From contig CM077828.1 in the NCBI GenBank assembly GCA_039720395.1, positions 17,272,264 to 17,336,263 of the forward strand: a stretch of DNA of 64,000 bases. Reading direction: 5' to 3'. Positions within the stretch are counted from its first letter, which is position 1; each line of letters opens with the position of its first letter. The DNA comes from Liquidambar formosana. Taxonomy: Eukaryota > Streptophyta > Magnoliopsida > Saxifragales > Altingiaceae. A program made the position numbers and the translations under genes. Below the pieces are notes generated by a model. The model saw only the letters and a program-made list of their open reading frames with translations, did no database searches and was not told where the DNA came from. Of this stretch, positions 1 to 10,500 are shown one piece after another.

Positions 1-881
1 GAAGATCCATTCAATGAGTTTTAACCATCCAATGTTGATCAAATTTTTCAATCAAACTTTCCTTTTTTTTTTTTTTTTCTTTTTTCTTTTTTTTTTTCCA
101 CAAAAATTGATTATACCAATTAGAACTTCAAAACTTGGTTAAACATCTTAATTTTTTAACAATCGTGGACGTAAGTGGGATAAATTAGATTTGAGTCTTG
201 ATCTTAGTTTTGATTTTGATGGTCTTGTTGCTTAGTTTGATGTTCATTTGGTAAAATTAAATTATCGAGATGTTCAAAGAGCCAAACAGTATAAAGGAGT
301 TACAAACTTCTTTTATATAATTGAGATAATAAGGGGAATTGGCTCAATATAGTAGTATTAAATGAGATTCGAAATCCACCCCTCTAAAAATTATTTTATG
401 CACTAGATGTACCATGTTCGATAATCATATTCAATCTCATAAAATTAGTACATGTAATGTAAAAATAGATACGATATGTCAATGAAATGGAAGGTTTTCC
501 ATCTACAATTTCTCATATTCCCACACTTATATTGTGCTAGTGTATATATAATGGATCCTCTCAATTTTTGTATTTAATTTTTTTTATATTAATTAATTTG
601 TCGAATGGTGAATAGAGTTTGTTCTTGTAAGCTTTTTAGAATACCATTGAATCTTTTAAATTCAATGGCTTAAGAATGATGTGTAAAAATTAAATTTCTT
701 AATTTTGACCTATATACATATATATATATATATAAGATTATTCAAATAAGGGATATTCCGAATTATCTCAGATGATCACGACCGTTCATCATCAATATGT
801 ATGCATTTATGCATACTTGCATAATTAATAAAATGTCCGTGATCATATGAATATATCATGATCAAACGATATATATATATA
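1..881. other. AT-rich intergenic sequence, no gene seen
   Basis: I see no coding segment. The stretch has T-rich low complexity near 60-100 and short TA runs near 715-735 and 868-880. It is distal upstream sequence of the BRUTUS-like gene. Confidence 0.5.
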
Positions 882-1056
882 GAGGATGATGATCAGGTAA
901 GCACGTGCTGATATAATTTATATCAAAACCTGCATTGGGAGTTGTACCTTATGCATTAGTGAGATGTGAGGTGCATTAAATCAATGCAAGGGATACAACC
1001 CCTAATGCATAGTACTGATATAACTTATATCAACACGTGCTGATGGGATCACCTCT
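882..1056. repeat. Fold-back MITE, copy 1, carrying two CACGTG cores
   Basis: The left arm (GAGGATGATG, then GCACGTGCTGATATAA) and the right arm (TTATATCAACACGTGCTGAT, then ATCACCTC) are inverted complements. The centre holds mirrored ATGCATTA and GTTGTACC/GGATACAAC motifs. TA dinucleotide runs flank both sides. A second copy in the opposite orientation lies at about 52930-53099, so this is a dispersed non-autonomous DNA transposon. CACGTG occurs at 902-907 and 1034-1039. It lies about 500-650 bp upstream of the BTS-like start codon. Confidence 0.75.
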
Positions 1057-1332
1057 GTATATATATATATATATATAGACACACACACGGAGGACATCAT
1101 ATGAGTGTATGACCCCGATGAATCACAATCAACATTGTAAATAGCATTTCTCATATATGATAAATATATAGTACCATACTAACCCAATTGTGCCACAAAG
1201 GGTTTGGCCGGAGCTACAAAATGCTAACAGCTAGACGTTGAAGAATGGCCGGAGAATAAAAAGAGAGAATCTTAGAGTCAAACAGTGGCCGTTGCTGATG
1301 TCATCCCGTAAGGACAGCATGGCGGTATTTTG

Positions 1333-1340
1333 CCACGTGG
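1333..1340. promoter_or_regulatory. Perfect palindromic G-box CCACGTGG
   Basis: CCACGTGG lies 12 bp upstream of the TATA box of the BTS-like gene. G-boxes are bound by bHLH and bZIP factors. In Arabidopsis, iron-deficiency bHLH factors act through such sites. That they regulate this gene is inference from position. Confidence 0.6.
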
Positions 1341-1352
1341 CATCCAGTCAAC

Positions 1353-1358
1353 TATAAA
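1353..1358 (+). promoter_or_regulatory. TATA box of the BTS-like gene
   Basis: TATAAA lies about 195 bp upstream of the chosen start codon, followed by a purine-rich GAGAGA leader (about 1430-1510) typical of plant 5' UTRs. Transcription would start near 1380-1390. Confidence 0.65.
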
Positions 1359-1544
1359 ATGTCCGTTGCCCCTTATCGAGCCCAGTTAAAGCTGCCCTTC
1401 TTCTCCGTTCAACGACAACAGCTAGCAAGAGAGAGAGAGAAGGCAGAAGATTATAGAGAGAGAAACTTTTAGAGAGAGACAGAGGGATAGAGATAGAATT
1501 TTAGAGAGAGATTACGACGATTTTTTGCAAACTCTAGGTTTTAG

Positions 1545-1565
1545 ATGAGATGGCGACGCCATTGA
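1545..1565 (+). other. Six-codon upstream ORF overlapping the BTS-like start
   Basis: An ATG at 1545 lies 5 bp before the main ATG at 1550, in another frame, and reads six codons to TGA at 1563-1565. Its context is weak (T at -3), whereas the main ATG has G at -3 and G at +4, so leaky scanning would favour the main start. Confidence 0.4.
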
Positions 1566-4500
1566 CGGGCGTAGCAGTGCTATCAAACCCTGTAAATCAG
1601 GTGGATTCACCATCATCAAAGCCTTGCTCCAAGTCGTCTGAGCACAAGTCACCAATACTCATCTTCTTGTTCTTCCACAAAGCCATACGGTCCGAACTCG
1701 ATGCGCTTCACCGATCCGCCATGGCCTTCGCCACCGGCCAACGCACCGATATTGGGCCCTTGTTCGAGGGGTACCATTTCCTTAGGTCAATCTACAAGCA
1801 CCACACCAATGCCGAGGACGAGGTCAGTTTTAACGTTTCTGATTTTACACCTATCGATTTCTTTGTGGTTCTTTGGTTTTTCTGTTCTTGTTTGTCTGCC
1901 GAGAAAACGGGAGAAAAGAAATGAAAATTTGGAATTTAGTAACTGGTTCAGGTCGGAGTGTCAGTTGTGCCGGAATTCTCTTTTAATACAATTTCTCGGC
2001 AACCAAACGGAGCATTAGTAGAATTGCTCTTTCGATTCTTGAGGTTTTCTGTAATTATTGTTATATATAGTTTTAGTGTTTGATTTTCGTTCTCTGGTTT
2101 TTAATTTCCTTGTTATTGTGCCAAGCTTAGATCTTTCACTAATGCTATGGTTTATTCATTTAGATTTTCTTTTTCATTTGATTTGTTCACCTGGATTTTC
2201 TTTTTCATTTTTACTCTCTCTCTCTCTCTCCCTCTCTCCTAGATGTTTGTGTTTTCTGTAGCCATTTATATATTTCTAGAGTTTAATTTGTTTACTGATT
2301 TATAATATCACTGTTACTGTGCTGAATTTAGATTGTTTTTGCTACTGCTCGGTTTGGTTTGTGTGGACGTTAACACCATGTGCAGAAGATTGTACAGTGA
2401 TTGTTATTTTGCTGCTTCCCCAATTCTTTTTTCATATATATGACCAAACATTTTGCTCTGATTGCTCGATGACGTGTTTTTTTCATCTAGATGCAAGTCT
2501 TATTCTGGACATTTCTCAGAAAATATATTGTCTAGCGGTAGTCCTTTTTTTTGGCTCTATTGTTAGAAAATTTAAAGAAAAGTTTAATATTCCATTGCCT
2601 CAATGGCTCAAACCCACTTCTCATTTGTTTTGCTGTTTTATTAGAACTAAGAATTAAAGAAAAGGTTAATAATAATCCATTGCTTCAATGGGTCAATCCC
2701 ACTTCTACAAGTGGGTTGGTTCAATCCGGGTTCCCCTTCAGACACCAAATAAAACTATTATGGCACTCTCGTTTCTTGATTAAATACTTACCGTTTCTTT
2801 TTGTTTCCATTTACGTCACTCTGCCTTTTATTAGTCCATATATACTCTTGGTCGCTTAGTGGTGGGAGTGGGCAAGTTGCTGTTTTTCCAAGGCTCTGAA
2901 TTCTCTTGTGATTTATCTGTGCCTGGAAGCTTTGAGATCTCTTGGCAATTATGATTAAGGTTATGTTCAAAGCTTCAGGCAAAATTCCTAATAATTTGGG
3001 AGATTATTTCTAATTAATATAAGATGACTTCACTTGGTCTTTTTATTTTTTATTTTTATTTAGGTGTGGTGGTTGTTGTTGATGTGTTCTCTTGCAGGGA
3101 GTGGTAGAGAGTGCCAAATTTCTCTCAACACATTTAATGCCTTGTCCTTGGATGAAGAATGATGAAAATCATATAATAAAAGTGAGAATTGCTTCCAAAT
3201 TTGGAGATTCACACTCCAAGATGACAACAAATATACTTATTTTAAATTTATTTTTAAGTGGATCTCTTTAATTACATTAAACACTTATGACTAATACACT
3301 TAAGATTTGAATCATCATTTAGGGCAATGATTGACCTCATGCTTATCACGACACCTCTTTAATAACACTTAAACGCTCATGACTTCAACCATCAATTAGG
3401 GCAATGATCAAGTTGAACTCATGCTTATCATGGCACCAAGAGTGACATCATTTTTTGAACCCAATACTTGTCCTTTCTGAATAGTCTCTTCACTTCTTTA
3501 GACTTAAGAGCAATGTATGGGTCCTATAAAAAAAGGTATATTCTCAAAGAGTTGAATCACCAACACCAAAGCTTTTTATAAACTTATGCATGCTCCGAAC
3601 TTAAGACAGCTAAGCCTGAATCCCTTAGCTTTATATTTCAATCAGTTAAGAAGAACTTAAAATTCCTCGTTGACGCCTTAACCATTTGTAGTATTTAAGC
3701 TTTGTCCACCTGATAAATATCTGTTCCTTAATGATCATCTTAGGTCATCTTTCTGATTCCAAATACATATCAGGAAATTCTTTGTTATCTTGGTTAAATG
3801 TCTGATGGGTCAATAGTCAATACACCCTTATCCCATCCCATTGATGAGCTATAGTGGGAGCACATGTTATTTGCATCTAATTCAGCACGAATGATAGCTA
3901 CACAACCAGATTCAAGGACATTATCCTACAGTTTTAGGAATATGCAACTTTCTTGGATACTATACTGATATGTTGAAGGCTTGCATTATTTCCAGACACA
4001 TTTATGTGCTCTTAAGCAGACTAATCTTAGTGAAACTGAAACTTTTTAACATAAATTCAATTGATTGTTGGAAACAACTTGGCTTAGTATCAAAGGGGTA
4101 AGCATCAGATAGAAATTTAAGTGCATCTATGCATTTTCTTCTTTTAAAAGAACTCAACTGACACCCACCCTTAGGTAGCCCAGTTGGTAAGGGCGAACTT
4201 GTGATTGTGTGGTTAGGTGCACGGTCATGGGTTCGATTCCCTGCTAGGACAACCTAAGATTTAAGTGGGGGGCTATGGCAGTGGGTTGCTGCGCTAGTCT
4301 CCCCGGAGGTTTAGGTTCTATGGGTGGGTCCAAAGGGCTTTGTTGTGGGATGGTTCCCCCGTTATCCAAAAAAATAAAAGAACTGAACTGACATACAATT
4401 AAGTTAGTAATTGGTAAGATTAAATGCGAAGATCAAAGAAAAGTGTTTATTTGTGTCCATATAATGTGAAATCTGCCAGTACCTTCTAATGGAGCTTCTT

Positions 4501-7500
4501 TGTTGCATATGCGATGTGAATGGTCCTATAATTGGCAATCTGAAACTTAAGATTTAAGTCCTTAAAATATGATAAATAAGAAGTTAAGTTTTCAATAACA
4601 GACATTTGCTCAGGTTTTTGGTAAGAGTGAACATAGGAAAGCTCTCTTGAACTCTTGAGATGGTCCACGGAGACCAATGCTTTAACAACACAGAGCAAAA
4701 AAAATTTGCTGGATTCATATGTTCGCTACCCTGATTTTTGGAAACAATAATTTATGGATGGAACTCTGTTTCCATTTTCTGTTTTTCTATGTCCAGAAAT
4801 AGTGACATCGTGAGGCTTTGGAACTGCAGGTCATCTTTCCAGCTCTTGATATACGCGTGAAGAATGTAGCACGTACATACTCCCTTGAACACAAGGGTGA
4901 GAACGATCTTTTTGATCATTTATTTGAGCTGTTAAATTCTAATGCTCAAAATGATGAGAGTTTTGCGAGGGATATAGCATCTTGTACAGGAGCCCTTCAG
5001 ACATCTGTTGGCCAGCACATGGCGAAGGAAGAAGAGCAGGTATTGTTTTGTTTATGACTGCTGACTAATATACTGCATTTGGCTTATTTACCAATTTTTA
5101 ATTTTTAATTTTTATTATAACATCAGTTATATTTGACGCAGGTTGTTTATCATCAACTATAGTAATTCAGTGATTTAAGTGTCCATTATATTACCTATCT
5201 GTGGTGATTTGTGCTTCAGCACTTGTTCGATTTTTATTTTTTGAAGAAATTCGTATAAGTTAGTATTTTTGCGAACTATCAAATCTCCATCTAGAACATT
5301 TCCTTAGTTTTCCAAGATCTGATGCTAATTCCAATGATTTGCATTGCATGTGTGTCACTGTGTCAGTTACCTTTTTTGCCTTCTAGGAAAGTGTTGGTAT
5401 TCGACTCATTTTACAATTTATTTCTCTGTACTTATCCTAGGTATCTCCTTTTCAAGATTTTGTATTTGACTAGAAGATTTGCAAATTTCTCCCCATTCTA
5501 GTCTTCATTCAACACAGAATGAAAAAGACTCAATTCTTTGATGATAGATTAGAAAAAAAAAAAAAAAAAAAAAAAGGAGGAAAAAATAAAGAAATAATGG
5601 CTTGTTACTCTGAAAGGGATTTCTAGAGCTTCAATGGGGATGTTTTAATATGTAGTACACATCATTGCCAGAATCTGTTGGGATACCGAGGTACAATGCC
5701 TATTCAGAGTGTAGGGAGATTCTATTTAAATACCAATATCGATTAATTATAGATGAGTGGAATATAACCAAAGTGACGAATTGGCGATCAATAGTGTAGA
5801 TATACCACATTACGACCATAAAATCTTAATGGAGTAAATTCCCTCAATAGCATGCCTAAATGATTTTTCATCTGACGGATGGCTCTATGCTGGGACTTTG
5901 GAGCACTGTTAAGTATGCACCGCTGATATCGTATTTTAACAGGAACAGTCACAATCACATGCAGAACTCTCTCACTAACATGAACACAGTTTTATAAGCA
6001 TAGGCATGCGTGAAGACACACAACATACACATGTGGCCATGTGCATGCATGCACACCTGATATGCGCACCTATTATTAAATTTTTGAGATAGCATGCTTG
6101 GAGAGTGGATACATAGAGAATGTTTACCCCTTGCAAAAAAAATTTAAACTATCAATCCCAATAGACCCATTGACCAGTATTATAATAAACTTGGTATTAA
6201 CTCTAAAATTTTATAAAATTCCTACAAGAAAAATATGTTAATTTGATATCCTGGACTAAAACAACTGTGTTTAAACTCTACTGATTTCTCTTTGAATACG
6301 GCAGGTCTTCCCCTTGCTTATTGAGAAGTTCTCAATAGAAGAGCAGGCATATTTGGTCTGGCAGTTTTTCTGCAGCATTCCTGTGAATATGATGGCAGAG
6401 TTTTTTCCATGGCTTTCATCCTCTATCTCACCCGATGAGTATCAGGATATGCTGAAGTGCTTATGCAAGATAGTCCCGGAAGAGAAGCTTCTTCAACAGG
6501 TAAGTTCTCAGTTTGAGCATTAAAATTTTTTTTGGATGTGTTTTCTGAATACGTGTATTGATTATAATTCTTGTTGTTATTTGAAGGTTATCTTCACCTG
6601 GATGAAAGGGAAAAATAGTGCTAACACGGTCAAAAGTTGTGAAGGTAATCCCCAGCTTCAGTGTTGTAGAGGTTCCAGTCCTGGTACATTAGCACGTCAA
6701 ATGGAGAAAGTAAAGTGTGCATGTGAGTCTTTAAAGACTGGGAAGAGGAAATTTTTGGATTCAAATGTTAATGTTACCGATACCACTGGGGCACATCCAA
6801 TAAATGAAATATTGCATTGGCATAATGCCATAAAAAGAGAATTGAGTGAGATAGCTGAGGAAGCTAGGAAGATACAAATTTGTGGAGATTTTACTAACTT
6901 ATCAGCTTTTGATGAAAGGTTGCAATTTATCGCTCAAGTTTGCATCTTTCACAGGTATGCATTTTTTATTATATTATTATACCCTATGAAGGCCCTACTT
7001 TTTCTTTATTTATTTTTAAGGCTGAATTTTCCATACAGAAAGATATATAAATGTCAAAAAATTCCTCAATTTAGTTGTTCTTAGGGCCTTTTTACTATTA
7101 TTATTGTTATGATGATGTTTTTTTTCTTTTTCCTTTGGCGACCCTCATATCTATTTTTCTCTTCTTTGTATTCATAGATAAAATCTCTTTAATACTTAAT
7201 TTAACATCAAACAGAAGAATCTGCACTTTTTTTAATCTGATATTGGCTATTTTATTTGTTTCTTTCTTTTATTTGGTAGCTACAGCATGTATAGACAAGG
7301 ACTAAATTCCCGCCACCCCCTATAAAAAAAATAAAAATAAAAAGAAAGAAAGAAAGCATAAAAGAGAAAACCCCCTTCAGGGCTCTAAGTGTCATTTGTA
7401 GAATGACCCTTCCATTGTCAATCCCTCCAGAAGTAATTTTTCCTATATTTTTGTAAAAATTTCTATTGTTCTGGATTGGGTGGGACTTATTCAAATTATC

Positions 7501-10500
7501 ACCTTGAGATCTTTTTCTCTTAATCAAATAAAATAGCTTCAAGCATCATGGAATCAGCTAGCATCCCAATGAGGTTGGCACCCTGAGAGATTCAAACCAT
7601 GTGCTATTCGCCCAAAGTTCTATTTTTTATTATTCTGAAGTAAAAATATGTATTCACCCAAAGCACTATTAATAAAAGAAAAATTAGGACAAGAAAATAA
7701 ATAAGTCTGAAGTTTTGGACAAACCCCATAGTCCAGATCACAACAAACAATGAGAAAACCCCTAGGGTCTAAACCTATAATAAGATAGACTACAAAAATC
7801 ATGTTGAAGAGGCGAACAAGTTTCCTTCGCGGCAGTCCACCACCATTGAAAACCAAAGAAACCTAAACGCAAATTAGCACACTTGTTAGCCACATAATTA
7901 CCCTCTCTGAAAATGTGGCTAAATTGAAAATTTATCTTACTCAAATAATGTTTACAATTACACCATCTAGTTTCTAATTTCCATGGAGGCCTATAATCTG
8001 AATTTTGAAGGCACTGATAGCTGAAGCAGAATTACTTTCTAACCAGAGATTTCTCCACCCTTTATTCGAAGCTTGCTCAATTCCTAATATCACAGCCATC
8101 AACTCAGCAAAAAATGCAGAATGGACATCAAGAGTGCAATAAACCCCTTTCATGAAAACCCTACAATTCCGAAAGACACCCCCCCAGCAGTTGCAGGACC
8201 CAGATTCCCTTTTGGAGGCCATCAACATTCAATTTAAACCATAAAGGAGGGAGCCTTCTTAGGAATACCCGCAACTCCAAAAGAATGCAGAAGAACTATT
8301 CATAGTACCCAAACTGACTTTGCCAATAGTATGAATCATGGATTTAATATCAAAATAGCTCCTCTTTAGATTAGGCTTCTTACCTTCAAACCTAATCAAA
8401 TTTTGAGTGTACCATATTGAATCAAACACTAGCATCACTGCTTTAAGCCAAATGTTAAACACATGTGAACTCAAAATTTCAACTTTGAGGTAATCAAAAT
8501 CCAAAAATCCAGTAAAGTGGTGCCATGAGGAGGCATAGGAAAATGGAAGACATCAAAAAGCCATGGCCAAAGAGACAGCAAAATCACAATGCAAAAACAA
8601 ATGATTTGCATCCTCCTCATAGCAAGGCTGAGAGCATAAAGAACATTTACATGACGCCATGACAAAACCATGCTTTTTTAACTTATCATCAGTAGAAACT
8701 TTATTCCACAATAACCTCCAAATCAGAAAAGAATATTGAGGAGGAATGAAATATTTCCAAAGATGAGCAGACCAACTTACCTTAGGCTGACTTCCTGTAG
8801 AAGCTCCTGAAGAAGTATAAGGCCAAACCATTGAGTCTGGAACCCCATCCAGAGGAAGAGGCAGTTGAGCAATGACATCAGCAGTGTGAGGGAACACATT
8901 ATAGAACTCATCAGGAACTGCCCAAGATTTGTCGTGAATAAAATTGGAGGCAAGGCAGTTGAAATCCATTGAATCTTCTGGAATTGAGAATTGATGACAT
9001 ATAGGTTCATCTAGCCAGTTATCTCTCCAAAAGTTGACATCCGAACATTTTCGACCACCCATTGAACATGCAATGCAATCTCAGCAATAACAGACCTAAA
9101 ACCAGGCCGCATAGATGATGAATAATTAACAGAAGAGAACTGCAGATGATAAATTTTAAATCTTGCCATCATGAATTTACACCAAACATTGTCCTGAGCC
9201 AATAGACGCCAACAAGATTGAAGCAAACCAGCCCTGTTGAAAGCCATGATGTCTTTGATGCCTAACCCTCCTTCATCAAGAGTAGTGCAAACAATATTCC
9301 AAGGGACAGTTACAAGCTTCCTAGCATCTGCCTTCCCTGACCAGATGAAGTTTCTTAACCAAACCCTGAAATTGGTAAGAAGAGAAGAGGGCCATCTATA
9401 AAGCATAAAGGTATGAAGTAACATTGGAAATATTAGAGTTTACCAATTGCACTCTTCCTCCCAAAGATAAAAATCTGCTATACCAACCTTCAATTTTGGA
9501 TTTAACTCTATCAGCAATGGCTTGAAGATGCACCTTTTTAGGTTTACCCTTGAAGATTGGAACTCACAAATACACCAAAGGAAGTGAACCTTCAATAATT
9601 CTTAAAACAGATGTGATATTATGCTTCCTATGTCTGGCTCCTGTACCAATAAACACCCCACTGTTTGTTTTAATAACAAGCTGCCTTGAAGTCTGACCAT
9701 ACATGTCGAAAATATGCATTAGATATTTTAAACAATTATTGCTATGAGATCTTGAATGACCCTAAATTGACCATTTTTGCTTGTCATTATTTGCATTGTT
9801 TCCTTATGCGGTTTCATTCATCCATGACAGAAACATTAACAACATAATATTAGAGACCATGTCATAACTATGATGGATTTTATTTTTCCTCTCTTCATAA
9901 CTTATCATTTGATGAAGATATAATTTACTCTTATTGCAGTATTGCTGAGGACAAGGTCATATTCCCTGCAGTAGATGAAGAAATCTCTTTTTTCCAGGAG
10001 CATGCTGAAGAAGAAAGTCAATTCAACAAGTTTAGGTGCTTGATTGAAAATATTCAGAGTGCTGGAGCAAATTCTTCTTCGGCTGCTGAGTTTTATGCGA
10101 AGTTATGCTTGCATGCTGATCAAATAATGGAAACTATACAGAGGCACTTCAACAATGAGGAAGTTCAGGTGAGCTTGTTGTTAATGCAATAATTGTTTTT
10201 TTTTTTTTTTGGGGGGGGGGGGGGGGGGTGTTTGCTAGCTGGTTTAACATTAAGCTGCAAACAAGTTTATTATATCTCTATAGAAGTGGACCAAGTGGTT
10301 TCAAGTGGAAAAAAAAAATGATTGGCTGGAATTGAGTAGTGTGATAACATTTAAAATTGCTCAAATAGCTTGTTGGAGGTTGATTAATAATCTAAACCAT
10401 CTGCACCTGTCTATTAGAAACTCTATTATTATTTCCTCTGTGGTTTAATAAGAATCGCATGAGTTAAAACCTCTGTCATTCCCGAAAGGCATCTGCTAAG

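Noticed and set aside
4164..4260. Possible tRNA gene (A-box and B-box present)
   Set aside because: The sequence does not form acceptor and anticodon stems, has an A-rich end and 18-bp target duplications, so it is a SINE.
7252..7542. 96-codon minus-strand ORF
   Set aside because: Low-complexity Phe/Ile/Gly-rich product in an intron next to A-rich sequence; no family features or splice support.
7608..7664. Near-direct repeat ATTCGCCCAAAG / ATTCACCCAAAG as LINE target duplication
   Set aside because: Both copies lie at the same (3') end of the LINE rather than on its two sides.
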